From assembly GCA_033558025.1 (NCBI GenBank), contig JAUCEF010000017.1, forward strand, positions 1,178,001 to 1,242,000: a DNA stretch of 64,000 nucleotides. The letters run 5' to 3'. How positions within the stretch are numbered: the first letter of the stretch is position 1; each line of letters opens with the position of its first letter. This stretch comes from Phytophthora sp. 'mugwort'. Taxonomy: Eukaryota; Oomycota; Peronosporomycetes; Peronosporales; Peronosporaceae. The position numbers were made by a program, and so were the translations under genes. Shown piece after piece: positions 19,166 to 31,133 of the stretch. The notes under the pieces were generated by a model. The model had not been told where the DNA came from, ran no database searches, and saw only the letters and a list, made by a program, of their open reading frames with translations.

Positions 19166-22100
19166 TTCTCCATGTTGAACTTCTCCAGAATGTCTTTCGC
19201 AAACTTGGTTTGCCGCATCGACACCTTCCCTGTCGTCACATCTTGATCGATTTCCATGCCGAGGAAGTACTTGAGGTGGTCCAGGTCCGTCATCTCGAAA
19301 CGGTCACTGAGCGCCTTCTTCGTCGACTTGAGCAGCTTGTCGTTGTTACTTGCGAGGATCAGGTCGTCGACATATAGCGCCACGAAGATCATGTCTTGGT
19401 CGTCACGCTTGAAGTAGATGCAGTGGTCAGACTCGCACTTCTTGAACCCTAGCTTGAGCATGAGGTCGTCGATGGTCTTGTTCCACATCCGCGGCGATTG
19501 CTTCAAACCGTAAAGAGACCGCTTGAGCTGACAGACATAGTCCGGGTGCTTTTCATCGATGTAGCCGTCCGGCTGTGCCATGTAGATGTCTTCGTCTAAC
19601 AAACCGTTCAGGAAAGCTGTCTTGACATCCATCTGGTGCACCATGAGATTGTACTTGGCCGCCAGACTGAGCAGGATCCTGATCGACGTGAACTTGGCCA
19701 CTGGCGCGAAAGTCTCGTCGTAGTCGATGCCGTACTTCTGCGAAAATCCCTTGGCCACCAGGCGCGCCTTGAACCGTTCGATCTCTCCAGCCTGGTTCTC
19801 CTTCACACGGAACACCCATCGGTTGCCGATTGCCTTGCGTCCTTTTGGCAGCGGCACGAGGATCCACGTCTCGTTCTTGCGGAGCGACTCGACCTCCGAG
19901 TCACACGCCTCCTTCCACTTGACTGCGTCGCTGGATTCCATCGCCGACTTGAACGTGGTCGGCATTTCTCCCACTGAATTCACGACGTATGCAGCTTCGA
20001 AGTCTTGACTTTCTTGAGCCGCAGCCGACATCTCGTCCAGAGTCAGGTGTCGACTCTGCCGCTTGGCACTTGGAACTTCCACAGCTTCTTCCAGCGACTG
20101 CGTCCGCGGGTGTCGCTTGCTGCCTGGTTCAAAACCTTCGTCCCGCGCTGCTTCTTCGTCTTCTTCTTCTTTGTCGTCTTCATCCGACTGCAACGAATCT
20201 TGATCCGTCGTCTCTTCATCTTGAATGACCACCACCTCCCTCTGATGGTAGTCACGTCTCCCACTGTCGAAGACGTCTTCCATAAACTGCGCGTCGCGGC
20301 TCACCAGCACGCGACCGCTCTTGGTCTCTTCGAAACGGTACGCTTTCTCATGCTCCGAGTATCCCAGGAACCGACAGCGCACCGACCGAGCGTCAAACTT
20401 GGTGCGCTTCTCCTTCGGCACGTGCACGTACGCGTGGCAACCGAACACCTTGAGGTTCGCTAGCAGCGGTTTCTTGCCTGTCCAAACCTGGTGCGGCGAC
20501 TTGTCGTGGTTGATGGCACGCGTCGGACACCGATTACGGAGGAACGTAGCTGTCACGACAGCTTCACCCCAATACGTCTTGGGCAATCCAGCATGTTCCA
20601 GCATGCAACGCGCACACTCCACCAACGTCCGGTTCATGCGCTCGGCGACTCCGTTCAGCTGAGGCGTGTATGGCGGCGTGAACTTCTGCATGATACCACG
20701 GTCCGCACAGAACTTGGCCATCTCACCCGAAGTGTACTCGCCGCCGTTGTCGCTCCGCAGCATTTTCACGCGCTTGCCAGTCTGGGTCTCAGCTAACGCG
20801 ACGAATTGCGCGAACTTGTCGGCCACCTCGGACTTGTTGCGCAGCAAGTACACCACACAGAAGTGCGACTTGTCATCGATAAACGTGACAAAATAGCGCT
20901 TGCCTCCAAAGGTCGGCGTCTGCATGGGACCGCATACATCACTGTGTACGACTTCTAGCACTTGCTTGGCACGGTTTGGCGACGTCTTCATGTAGCTTAC
21001 TCGCGTTTGCTTGCCGAGTGAGCATCCGTCGCATAACTCCCACTGCTTCACCGACGCCATATCGATACCAACACCGTAGCCCTTCTTGACGATGGCGTCT
21101 AGACCGCCATGGCCGATGTGACCAAGTCGAAGGTGCCAGAGGTACGACGTGGTGTCCCCTTGGCGATCCTTCGAACTTGCCGCATTGGCCTCGTCAGGCA
21201 TCATCGGAGTCATGCACAGCTTGAACAGTCCTTTGCCCTCACGAGCGCCGAGCTTCCACTTGAGACTCTTCGTTTCAGCGAAGCACCCGTCGCTCTCGAA
21301 GATAACTGGCCCGACGTCCTTAGTGAACCGACCAACCGAAAACAGGTTACGCGACAGCTTCGGAATGTGCCACACGTTCGTGAGTACACCCTTCTTCATG
21401 CCGCGCGGGGTCTTCATCGACATCACAATGTCGCCGGTCCCCACAGCCTGAACCACACCGTCGTCCGCGAGATGCACGTCCACCGGAGAGATCTTCTTGT
21501 AGTTCTTCATGTACTCCTTCGAGTACGTCATGTGCTGCGTCGCACCCGAGTCGACCAGCCATGTGCCACTCGCCGACGCTGCCATGGCCGCATCGCCATC
21601 GCCGTCGACGAAGAAGAGATAGTCGCCGGAGTCGTCCTCACGCGCGACGTTGGCACGCTGCGAGCGCTGCCGTTCCGTGTTGTCATGGATCCGCGAGGGA
21701 CACTCCGCGATCCAATGTCCATGCTTGCCGCAGTTGTGGCACGCACCGTTCTTCTTCGACGGTCGGCCCTTATGCTTGTTGTCCCTCATCATGAACGCCT
21801 GGCCAGGCGCGGCGCCATCTCCATCGCCACCCTGCTCCTTGCGCTTCATGTCTTCATGTAGCAGCCGAGACGTCACCAGCTCCCACGTCAGCGTGTCGGA
21901 TCTTGACTCCAACGCCGTGATCAGGAACTGATACGACTCGCTCAGGCTCCCGAGAAGCGTGATCACCAAGTCGTCCTCGCTGACCGGAGCGCCGACCGCG
22001 TCGAGCTGTTCCGCCAGAGTCTTGAGCTTGTTGATGTGTTGAAGCACATCATCACCTTCCTCCATCATGAGCGTGAAGAAACGCCGACGAAGAAAGAGCT

Positions 22101-22461
22101 TGTTGGCCAAACTCTTCTTCTCGAAGTGTCCTTCCAGTCTTGACCATGCATCATGCGCGCCACTCGCCGAGCGAACCAGCGGCAGCTGCGAATCCTCCAT
22201 CGCGAGACAGATCATCGCCAGCGCCTTGCGCGACTTCTTCCGAAAGAGCGCTTGATCCGCCGCAGTCTGGCAGTGCTCCAGCTTCACTTCCCCACTTGTC
22301 ACTTCCCACAGTTCGCGCTCCTCGAGCACCATCTGCATCTTGAACTTCCACGTGTGGAAGTTAGCTCCGTCGAACTTGTTGATGCGGAAGGCAGAAGGCG
22401 GCGTGGCGTCCATGGCGAAGGCGTAGTCGGGGTCTTCAGAGAAGGCGGGGCTTGGGCTCAT
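19123..22461 (-). pseudogene. B1-gag/B2-pol fusion ORF created by the duplication
   Basis: Starts at ATG 22461 with B1 Gag, switches to B2 at the protease motif (block 21529-21561), and continues through B2 integrase (DD35E region) and RT with YVDDLILAS. It then runs into the E7 5' LTR at 19165 and stops at 19123. It therefore lacks the end of RT and RNase H. About 1,112 codons are open. It has a B1 LTR (22466-22778) and primer binding site just upstream, so it could be transcribed and translated, giving Gag, protease, integrase and a truncated RT. It is a rearrangement product, not a retrotransposon unit. Confidence 0.88.
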
Positions 22462-22465
22462 AACC

Positions 22466-22778
22466 AAAAGGCTTGGTCACTTGATGGCAAAATGCAAAGT
22501 GATTGATTTAGGTCCTTAGTTCGCAAACTCCTTGCTACCTCTAAGCCTACAGTTCTACCTACTGGGTACACTCTACTGGATTCTCTACTGGATACTGAGT
22601 TACTTCAGCCAATCGCAGAGCGCCACGTCGATGCCCATCTTGTACCCACAATCTTGTACCCACGTGCATCGTAATCATCGTCCCGTAATCGCCGGAGTGA
22701 TTGAGGTGCCACTGAGTGAAGGTCATACCGGTATCCTACCGGTATACAGCAGCTGCTCGAGGCGTCTCCTTGACAACA
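22466..22778 (-). repeat. Duplicated copy of E7 5' LTR (313 bp)
   Basis: Copy of 18853-19165 at offset 3,613, again followed by TTCTC and E6 RT sequence. Confidence 0.93.
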
Positions 22779-25515
22779 TTCTCCATGTTGAACTTCTCCA
22801 GAATGTCTTTCGCAAACTTGGTTTGCCGCATCGACACCTTCCCTGTCGTCACATCTTGATCGATTTCCATGCCGAGGAAGTACTTGAGGTGGTCCAGGTC
22901 CGTCATCTCGAAACGGTCACTGAGCGCCTTCTTCGTCGACTTGAGCAGCTTGTCGTTGTTACTTGCGAGGATCAGGTCGTCGACATATAGCGCCACGAAG
23001 ATCATGTCTTGGTCGTCACGCTTGAAGTAGATGCAGTGGTCAGACTCGCACTTCTTGAACCCTAGCTTGAGCATGAGGTCGTCGATGGTCTTGTTCCACA
23101 TCCGCGGCGATTGCTTCAAACCGTAAAGAGACCGCTTGAGCTGACAGACATAGTCCGGGTGCTTTTCATCGATGTAGCCGTCCGGCTGTGCCATGTAGAT
23201 GTCTTCGTCTAACAAACCGTTCAGGAAAGCTGTCTTGACATCCATCTGGTGCACCATGAGATTGTACTTGGCCGCCAGACTGAGCAGGATCCTGATCGAC
23301 GTGAACTTGGCCACTGGCGCGAAAGTCTCGTCGTAGTCGATGCCGTACTTCTGCGAAAATCCCTTGGCCACCAGGCGCGCCTTGAACCGTTCGATCTCTC
23401 CAGCCTGGTTCTCCTTCACACGGAACACCCATCGGTTGCCGATTGCCTTGCGTCCTTTTGGCAGCGGCACGAGGATCCACGTCTCGTTCTTGCGGAGCGA
23501 CTCGACCTCCGAGTCACACGCCTCCTTCCACTTGACTGCGTCGCTGGATTCCATCGCCGACTTGAACGTGGTCGGCATTTCTCCCACTGAATTCACGACG
23601 TATGCAGCTTCGAAGTCTTGACTTTCTTGAGCCGCAGCCGACATCTCGTCCAGAGTCAGGTGTCGACTCTGCCGCTTGGCACTTGGAACTTCCACAGCTT
23701 CTTCCAGCGACTGCGTCCGCGGGTGTCGCTTGCTGCCTGGTTCAAAACCTTCGTCCCGCGCTGCTTCTTCGTCTTCTTCTTCTTTGTCGTCTTCATCCGA
23801 CTGCAACGAATCTTGATCCGTCGTCTCTTCATCTTGAATGACCACCACCTCCCTCTGATGGTAGTCACGTCTCCCACTGTCGAAGACGTCTTCCATAAAC
23901 TGCGCGTCGCGGCTCACCAGCACGCGACCGCTCTTGGTCTCTTCGAAACGGTACGCTTTCTCATGCTCCGAGTATCCCAGGAACCGACAGCGCACCGACC
24001 GAGCGTCAAACTTGGTGCGCTTCTCCTTCGGCACGTGCACGTACGCGTGGCAACCGAACACCTTGAGGTTCGCTAGCAGCGGTTTCTTGCCTGTCCAAAC
24101 CTGGTGCGGCGACTTGTCGTGGTTGATGGCACGCGTCGGACACCGATTACGGAGGAACGTAGCTGTCACGACAGCTTCACCCCAATACGTCTTGGGCAAT
24201 CCAGCATGTTCCAGCATGCAACGCGCACACTCCACCAACGTCCGGTTCATGCGCTCGGCGACTCCGTTCAGCTGAGGCGTGTATGGCGGCGTGAACTTCT
24301 GCATGATACCACGGTCCGCACAGAACTTGGCCATCTCACCCGAAGTGTACTCGCCGCCGTTGTCGCTCCGCAGCATTTTCACGCGCTTGCCAGTCTGGGT
24401 CTCAGCTAACGCGACGAATTGCGCGAACTTGTCGGCCACCTCGGACTTGTTGCGCAGCAAGTACACCACACAGAAGTGCGACTTGTCATCGATAAACGTG
24501 ACAAAATAGCGCTTGCCTCCAAAGGTCGGCGTCTGCATGGGACCGCATACATCACTGTGTACGACTTCTAGCACTTGCTTGGCACGGTTTGGCGACGTCT
24601 TCATGTAGCTTACTCGCGTTTGCTTGCCGAGTGAGCATCCGTCGCATAACTCCCACTGCTTCACCGACGCCATATCGATACCAACACCGTAGCCCTTCTT
24701 GACGATGGCGTCTAGACCGCCATGGCCGATGTGACCAAGTCGAAGGTGCCAGAGGTACGACGTGGTGTCCCCTTGGCGATCCTTCGAACTTGCCGCATTG
24801 GCCTCGTCAGGCATCATCGGAGTCATGCACAGCTTGAACAGTCCTTTGCCCTCACGAGCGCCGAGCTTCCACTTGAGACTCTTCGTTTCAGCGAAGCACC
24901 CGTCGCTCTCGAAGATAACTGGCCCGACGTCCTTAGTGAACCGACCAACCGAAAACAGGTTACGCGACAGCTTCGGAATGTGCCACACGTTCGTGAGTAC
25001 ACCCTTCTTCATGCCGCGCGGGGTCTTCATCGACATCACAATGTCGCCGGTCCCCACAGCCTGAACCACACCGTCGTCCGCGAGATGCACGTCCACCGGA
25101 GAGATCTTCTTGTAGTTCTTCATGTACTCCTTCGAGTACGTCATGTGCTGCGTCGCACCCGAGTCGACCAGCCACACTCCATTCGACTTGGAGGCACCCG
25201 TGTTACCACCAACCGAGAAGAGGAAGTCGCCAGAGTCATCTTCACTCTGCGCGACATTCGCTCGTTGCGGCCTCTGCCGCTCCGCGTTCTCGCGGATTCG
25301 CACCGGACACTTGGCGATCCAATGTCCGTGCTCGCCACAGTAGTGACAGGCACTAGTCTTCTGCGCCTGCCGACCCTTGCGCTTGTTGTCGCTTGTCATG
25401 AACGCTTGACCTTGACCGTGCGTGGTGCCGTCCGTACCGCCACCTTGTTCCTTGCGCTTCATGTCCTCATGCAGCAGCCGAGACGTCACGAGTTCCCACG
25501 ACAGTGAGTCGGCTC
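22736..25515 (-). pseudogene. E6 gag-to-RT part (B2), second copy
   Basis: B2 polyprotein from mid-Gag (RADSLSWELV) through CCHC knuckle CHYCGEHGHWIAKC, protease WLVDSGATQHM, integrase and RT with YVDDLILAS, ending where the duplicated B1 LTR begins. Open throughout. At 25515 it is broken by the 5' LTR of E9; the rest of Gag's N-terminus is at 34972-35073, with roughly 155 codons missing in between. It contains an acidic Asp/Glu linker before RT, like E14 and E19. Confidence 0.88.
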
Positions 25516-25828
25516 TGTTGTCAAGGAGACGCCTCGAGCAGCTGCTGTATACCGGTAGGATACCGGTATGACCTTCACTCAGTGGCACCTCAGTCACTCC
25601 GGCGATTACGGGACGATGATTACGATGCACGTGGGTACAAGATTGTGGGTACAAGATGGGCATCGACGTGGCGCTCTGCGATTGGCTGAAGTAACTCAGT
25701 ATCCAGTAGAGAATCCAGTAGAGTGTACCCAGTAGGTAGAACTGTAGGCTTAGAGGTAGCAAGGAGTTTGCGAACTAAGGACCTAAATCAATCACTTTGC
25801 ATTTTGCCATCAAGTGACCAAGCCTTTT
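25516..25828 (+). repeat. E9 5' LTR (313 bp, B1)
   Basis: TGTTGTC...CCTTTT, followed by the primer binding site 25829-25844. Confidence 0.94.
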
Positions 25829-25832
25829 GGTT

Positions 25833-26394
25833 ATGAGCCCAAGCCCCGCCTTCTCTGAAGACCCCGACTACGCCTTCGCCATGGACGCCACGCCGCCTTC
25901 TGCCTTCCGCATCAACAAGTTCGACGGAGCTAACTTCCACACGTGGAAGTTCAAGATGCAGATGGTGCTCGAGGAGCGCGAACTGTGGGAAGTGACAAGT
26001 GGGGAAGTGAAGCTGGAGCACTGCCAGACTGCGGCGGATCAAGCGCTCTTTCGGAAGAAGTCGCGCAAGGCGCTGGCGATGATCTGTCTCGCGATGGAGG
26101 ATTCGCAGCTACCGCTGGTTCGCTCGGCGAGTGGCGCGCATGATGCATGGTCAAGACTGGAAGGACACTTCGAGAAGAAGAGTTTGGCCAACAAGCTCTT
26201 TCTTCGTCGGCGTTTCTTCACGCTCATGATGGAGGAAGGTGATGATGTGCTTCAACACATCAACAAGCTCAAGACTCTGGCGGAACAGCTCGACGCGGTC
26301 GGCGCTCCGGTCAGCGAGGACGACTTGGTGATCACGCTTCTCGGGAGCCTGAGCGAGTCGTATCAGTTCCTGATCACGGCGTTGGAGTCAAGAT
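25833..26394 (+). pseudogene. gag-pol: E9 gag, N-terminal part
   Basis: B1 Gag from ATG 25833 to ALESR, then cut by E10 at the duplication AAGAT (26390-26394). It continues at 31134. The frame that runs on into the E10 LTR adds only a few codons and is not meaningful. Confidence 0.9.
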
Positions 26395-26735
26395 TGATAA
26401 AGGTGTTGAGGTCTTGAAGCGAGGCTTGGATTGAGCGGAGGGAGTTCTGCACTTGGGTGCGGGGACCGGAGTGAAGACCAGTTGAGCTGAAGAAGGAAGA
26501 TTCGAAAGTGATTGAATTGTTGGAGCTTACACCCTACTGTTATAGACACGCGACCCTGCGTCCTATCACCTAGTGCATCTAATCAACCATCACTCACCGG
26601 TGTTCGTCCAATCATCCTACTCGTCTAATCATCAGTGGCGTAAACAACGTACCGTAAACATCGCGGGATCGTGTTGGACCGGTTCGGGTTAACCGGTTAC
26701 TGGTACACAGTACCAAAACCCGGCAACCCTCAATA
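26395..26735 (-). repeat. E10 3' LTR (341 bp)
   Basis: Its middle matches A-b/A-c LTRs (GAATTGTTGGAGC in plus orientation), while its U5 side is A-a. Confidence 0.94.
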
Positions 26736-26745
26736 CGCCCCCTCA
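26736..26745 (-). other. E10 polypurine tract overlapping the gag-pol stop
   Basis: TGAGGGGGCG in sense directly abuts the 3' LTR. Its first three bases are the stop codon of gag-pol. The same arrangement occurs in every A copy that retains its 3' end. Confidence 0.75.
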
Positions 26746-29700
26746 ATGCGAACACGCGTGGATTCCGAGGGACGCCGTCAGATCCGTGTGGCGCGGTCCT
26801 GGCAGTGCCTTGGTCATGATGTCCGCCAGCATGATTGAAGTCTCGCAGTACTCGAGCTTGACTTCGCCGCGCTTGACCTCATCACGGATGTGATGGTACT
26901 TGATGTCGATGTGCTTGGCGCGACCATGGTTCACTGGGTTCTTCGTCATCTTGATGCACGACTGGTTGTCTTCGCGGATCTTGAGCTCGGGTCCAGTCTC
27001 GTTGGCAGCCGCCAAAATCTCGCATAGCAGGCGATGAATCCACTTGCCTTCTTGGATCGCCAGACTGAGCGCGATGTATTCCGCCTCGCTCGTAGACAAC
27101 GAAACACTTGACTGCTTCTTGCTTCCCCAGCTCACTGGCGCACCCATCAGCATGAACGTGTAGCCGGAAGTCGACTTGCGGTCCGCGAGGTCGCCAGCCC
27201 AGTCCGCATCCGAATACCCACGAAAGTCGATCTTGTTGCCTGGCTTGAAACAGATTCCATGCGTCTTGGTGCCTTGTAGATAGCGAAAAATGCGCTTGAC
27301 CGCAACCCAGTGTTCCTCTTGGGGGTTCTCCATGAAGCGCGATACATAGCCTACTGCGTACGCGATATCCGGGCGAGTAGCAGTCATCAAGTGCATGAGG
27401 GCACCCACAGCTTCGCGAAACGGAGCGTTCACCTTGGTCGCTGCGTCACTTGGAACCAGTCGAGTGCTCATGTCTACCGGACTCACCACAGCCTTGCACT
27501 CGTCCATACCGAAACGCTTCAGGATATCATCCACATAACGCCGCTGGCACATCGTCACGCTGCCGTCCGGGCCATCCACCAGCTCGATTCCAAGGACGAA
27601 CACACACTTGCCACTGTCAGTCATTTCGAAGCGTGTCTTGAGGTCGTTCTTCGTGCGTGAGATCAGCTCGGGTGAACTTCCGGTGACCAACACATCGTCC
27701 ACGTAGACCAGCACGAGCACACAGTGGCCATCGACAACCTTGATGTAGAGGCACGGGTCGAAGGCTGAAACTTGAAAACCGATAGAACACACGAATTCGT
27801 CGAAGGTCTCGTTCCATACGCGCGAAGCTTGCTTGAGACCGTAAATCGCCTTCACCAATTCCAGGCAGTCGAAATCACCATCCAGCTCGACGCCTTCAGG
27901 AACCACGCAGAACACCAACTCCTTCATGACGCCGTACAGAAATGCCGTTACCACGTCGAGTTGGTCGAGGGGCCAGTCGAAATACTTGGCAATCGCGATG
28001 ACCATGCGCAGCGTCACGTACTTGACCACGGGCGAGAACGTCTCCGTGTAGTCGATGCCGTACTTTTGCTTGAAACCCTTGGCCACCAGGCGCGCCTTGT
28101 ACTTCTCGATCGATCCGTCGGCTTTGCGCTTAATCTTGAACACCCACTTGGTACCGATGGCGCTTTGCCCGCTGGGCAACTTGGCAGCACGAAACACACC
28201 ACGAAGTCGCATCGACTTTAACTCAGCACGAATCGCCTTGCGCCAGTGCAATTGGTCCGGGCCGTTGACCGCTTCTTGGAATGTCGACGGCTCCGATAAG
28301 TCCACGGCTGCTTCGACCGCGTTGGCACTTGCACGCCAAAACACAGATGGAGTCGATTCTTCATCTTGGTCTCCAGACTTTTCTTCTTCATCTGCGTCTG
28401 TTCGGTGCGAAGGGGAGTCGTTCGGTGCACTTGCTTCTTCCAGTCCAGGTCGATGACGCACAGCGCGCGGTCTTCTGGCAGCTTCATCTTCGTCACTCGG
28501 GCGGCTCTTGCGCTTCCCTGCCTGTTTGTACTCCGTCTGGCGCGGACCATCATCGTCGATGTCGAGCGAGTCGAAGTCCAGGTCGTCGACATCTTCATCA
28601 GAAATCGACGGTGAAAATCCAAAGGTTGATTCATCGAAGTTGACATCGCGACTGATGACCACCTGCCCCGCCTCGATGTCATAAAGTCGATACGCCTTGG
28701 ACACTTCTTCGTAACCCAGAAACAATCCGGCGCGAGCCTTGGGATCCCACTTGAGTCGCTTCTCCTTCGGAGTCAGGATGTACGTCCGACAGCCGAAAAC
28801 ACGCATGTGCTTCACACTCGGCTTGGACTTGTAGACGATCTCGAACGGAGTCTTGTGCTCGATCTTGGGTGACGGCAGGCGGTTCTTCACATAGATGGCC
28901 GTCATCGCCGCCTCAGCCCAGAAACACTTGTCCAGCTTGGCGTGATGCAACATGCTGCGGCCGATCGTGACGATAGTTCGGATGGCTCGCTCTGCCGTGC
29001 CGTTCGTCTGGTGCGCGTACGGAACCGTGGTTTGCTGCTCGATGCCTTCGTCTTCGTAAAAATCCTTGAGCGAGTTAGTCGCAAACTCACGAGCTCCGTC
29101 GTGCCGCACAAACTTGACCTTCTTGCCGAACTGCGTCTGCACCTTCATGATGTATGTCTTGATGCAGTCTTCACTTTCCGACTTGGCACGCAGACAGAAA
29201 CCCTTCATGCATCCGCTGGCTTCGTCCACGATCAGGAGCAGGTACTTGCTACCGCCAAGCGAGTTTTCCTCCATGGGTCCGCAGATGTCAAAGTGGAGCA
29301 GCTCAAATGTGTCGTAGCGACGCTTGTCACGGTTGCTTGGGAATGGTTTTTGGACCATTTTGCCTTGCTGGCAACCACGACACACACTTGGTCCACTCGA
29401 CTTGGAAGGTGCTTTCGCGTCCTTGATCATCTTGGTGTCGACCATCTTGCGAAGAACCTCGACTGGAGCGTGACCCATACGCGCGTGCAAATCGACCGTC
29501 CTTCCACTTGTCGCCGCATTTGCCGATCGCTGAGGTGTGCGAAGCCAGTAGAGTCCGTCCACGAGATCCGCCGTCGCCACCACTTGATTCGAGTCCTTGC
29601 GCGAAACGTGCATCTCAGTGCCGTCAAATACCACTTGGAACTTGCCATGCTTGTTTATCTGCGGCACTGAAAGCAGATTCTTGCTCATATTTGGCACGTA

Positions 29701-30783
29701 AAGCGCGTTCTTGATCTCGATCTCGCGCTCGTCGCCGTTAGGCAGGACCACTCTTTCCACGATGGTCCCCACACCCTTGATGGCAGCCTTGTTGCCATCG
29801 GCCACCGAAAGTTCGCCTTCACTTCGCTCGATTAAATTGGCGAACTTGGACTTGTCGTTGCAAATATGGTGCGTGGCACCGCTGTCGACCGCCCACATCC
29901 CGGACACATTCTTGTCCGTCGAAACTCCACATTCCAGGGAAACCGCGAACGCCACTCGATCGTAGTCGTTGTCGTAGCCGTCGCTGTCGTTTCTCCACTG
30001 GATGTTGTTGGCCCCGCGTCCACGGCCGTTGCCGCCGCGTCTTGGCCCTCTGTTCTCGTCCTTCTGCTTGGTCCAGCACTTGTCAATGACATGCCCCAAT
30101 TTTCCGCAGTACGTGCATTGGCGAGGCTCACGGTCGGTGTTGAACGCCTTGGCCGCGTTCTCAGTCTTCACCGTCGCCGTCTTCTCGCCTTGTCGCTTGA
30201 TGTGCTCGTTCGTGAGCACCTTCACAACGTCTTGCGACCGCAGTTCAGCGCTGCTCATCTCCAAGTTCAGCACGACGTTCTCGTAGCTCTTGGGGAGGCT
30301 GCGCAACAAGCAGATCGCCACGTCCTCGTCCTCCATCTTGGCACCGATGCTGCTGAGCTTGGCGCTGATGTTGAGGACCTCGTTGCAATGATGCAACACA
30401 TTGCCGCCTTCCGACATCTCCATGCTGAAGAGTTGGCGCTTCAGGTAGATGCGTCCAGCCTTCTGCGATCCACCGTACAGCGTCTTCAAGCGCGTCCACG
30501 CGATCCATGCTTCCTCGCAGTCATCGACCACATGATGGTAGTCGGCGTCCATGTGAAGCAACATCAGTCCAGAAGCGATGTTGCTCGACTTGACATACTC
30601 GTCCTTGGCCCGGGAGTCCGTAAAGGATGGAGACGTTTCCCGATTCACCACATGCCACGTCGACTTGGTCAGGAACACGCCACGCATGTAGCGGTTCCAC
30701 GTCGCGTAGTTGTCTCCGTTGAACTTGTCGATGGAGACCTTGGTCGAGACGTCTTGGGCAGAGGACATGGTGCTTGGGCTCAT
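26743..30783 (-). CDS. gag-pol: E10 Gag-Pol polyprotein, intact (1346 aa)
   Basis: Copia polyprotein in one frame from ATG 30783, the AUG in the primer binding site; the frame is open further upstream into the LTR, but MSPSTMSS is the start shared by all A copies. The CCHC knuckle [14 protein letters not shown] is 223-236. The protease Asp is 300 (AVDSGATHH). The integrase HHCC is about 433-471, with DD35E at D499, D562 and E598. An acidic linker follows integrase. The RT motif YVDD starts at 1027. The first RNase H Asp is 1192. It ends LGIHACSH at a stop overlapping the polypurine tract. A stretch of gag around 30243-30452 matches A-b rather than A-a, so this copy is itself mosaic. All catalytic motifs are present. 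Confidence 0.95.
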   Translation of the reverse strand: MSPSTMSSAQDVSTKVSIDKFNGDNYATWNRYMRGVFLTKSTWHVVNRETSPSFTDSRAKDEYVKSSNIASGLMLLHMDADYHHVVDDCEEAWIAWTRLKTLYGGSQKAGRIYLKRQLFSMEMSEGGNVLHHCNEVLNISAKLSSIGAKMEDEDVAICLLRSLPKSYENVVLNLEMSSAELRSQDVVKVLTNEHIKRQGEKTATVKTENAAKAFNTDREPRQCTYCGKLGHVIDKCWTKQKDENRGPRRGGNGRGRGANNIQWRNDSDGYDNDYDRVAFAVSLECGVSTDKNVSGMWAVDSGATHHICNDKSKFANLIERSEGELSVADGNKAAIKGVGTIVERVVLPNGDEREIEIKNALYVPNMSKNLLSVPQINKHGKFQVVFDGTEMHVSRKDSNQVVATADLVDGLYWLRTPQRSANAATSGRTVDLHARMGHAPVEVLRKMVDTKMIKDAKAPSKSSGPSVCRGCQQGKMVQKPFPSNRDKRRYDTFELLHFDICGPMEENSLGGSKYLLLIVDEASGCMKGFCLRAKSESEDCIKTYIMKVQTQFGKKVKFVRHDGAREFATNSLKDFYEDEGIEQQTTVPYAHQTNGTAERAIRTIVTIGRSMLHHAKLDKCFWAEAAMTAIYVKNRLPSPKIEHKTPFEIVYKSKPSVKHMRVFGCRTYILTPKEKRLKWDPKARAGLFLGYEEVSKAYRLYDIEAGQVVISRDVNFDESTFGFSPSISDEDVDDLDFDSLDIDDDGPRQTEYKQAGKRKSRPSDEDEAARRPRAVRHRPGLEEASAPNDSPSHRTDADEEEKSGDQDEESTPSVFWRASANAVEAAVDLSEPSTFQEAVNGPDQLHWRKAIRAELKSMRLRGVFRAAKLPSGQSAIGTKWVFKIKRKADGSIEKYKARLVAKGFKQKYGIDYTETFSPVVKYVTLRMVIAIAKYFDWPLDQLDVVTAFLYGVMKELVFCVVPEGVELDGDFDCLELVKAIYGLKQASRVWNETFDEFVCSIGFQVSAFDPCLYIKVVDGHCVLVLVYVDDVLVTGSSPELISRTKNDLKTRFEMTDSGKCVFVLGIELVDGPDGSVTMCQRRYVDDILKRFGMDECKAVVSPVDMSTRLVPSDAATKVNAPFREAVGALMHLMTATRPDIAYAVGYVSRFMENPQEEHWVAVKRIFRYLQGTKTHGICFKPGNKIDFRGYSDADWAGDLADRKSTSGYTFMLMGAPVSWGSKKQSSVSLSTSEAEYIALSLAIQEGKWIHRLLCEILAAANETGPELKIREDNQSCIKMTKNPVNHGRAKHIDIKYHHIRDEVKRGEVKLEYCETSIMLADIMTKALPGPRHTDLTASLGIHACSH

Positions 30784-30787
30784 AACC
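30772..30787 (-). other. E10 primer binding site overlapping gag ATG
   Basis: GGTTATGAGCCCAAGC in sense, identical to the family B site although the rest of the leader differs. The gag ATG is bases 5-7 of the site. Confidence 0.8.
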
Positions 30788-31128
30788 TGATAAAGGTGTT
30801 GAGGTCTTGAAGCGAGGCTTGGATTGAGCGGAGGGAGTTCTGCACTTGGGTGCGGGGACCGGAGTGAAGACCAGTTGAGCTGAAGAAGGAAGATTCGAAA
30901 GTGATTGAATTGTTGGAGCTTACACCCTACTGTTATAGACACGCGACCCTGCGTCCTATCACCTAGTGCATCTAATCAACCATCACTCACCGGTGTTCGT
31001 CCAATCATCCTACTCGTCTAATCATCAGTGGCGTAAACAACGTACCGTAAACATCGCGGGATCGTGTTGGACCGGTTCGGGTTAACCGGTTACTGGTACA
31101 CAGTACCAAAACCCGGCAACCCTCAATA
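30788..31128 (-). repeat. E10 5' LTR (341 bp)
   Basis: It looks identical to 26395-26735 by eye and is followed by the duplication AAGAT at 31129-31133. Confidence 0.94.
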
Positions 31129-31133
31129 AAGAT

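Larger units (their letters stand above)
13221..25174. repeat. Tandem duplication of a 3,613-bp E7/E6 unit (E8 later inserted in copy 1)
   Basis: A unit made of B1 protease/gag, B1 5' LTR and B2 RT-to-protease occurs twice. Copy 1 spans 13221-21528, less E8 and one GGCCG; copy 2 spans 21529-25141. The constant offset is 3,613 bp. The same 33-bp block, coding for the protease Asp region shared by B1 and B2, stands at 13221-13253, 21529-21561 and 25142-25174, so both unit boundaries fall in it. The order is what unequal crossover between the B1 and B2 protease sequences would produce. The copies look identical by eye, so an assembly repeat error must also be considered. Confidence 0.85.
26395..31128 (-). 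mobile_element. E10: intact family A element (A-a body, 4,734 bp)
   Basis: Complete minus-strand A element with LTRs 26395-26735 and 30788-31128 (341 bp each), which look identical by eye, and target duplication AAGAT (26390-26394 and 31129-31133) in E9 gag. Both LTR ends are fixed by the exact duplication: TATTGAG...TTTATCA in sense. It is a recent insertion with an uninterrupted ORF and is the best family A candidate for autonomy. Confidence 0.96.

Noticed and set aside
18919..19377. Recurring hydrophobic ORF starting [20 protein letters not shown], seen in many LTRs on the antisense side
   Set aside because: It is the translation of B LTR sequence opposite to transcription, repeats wherever the LTR does, and runs into unrelated sequence. 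There is no sign of selection for a membrane protein.
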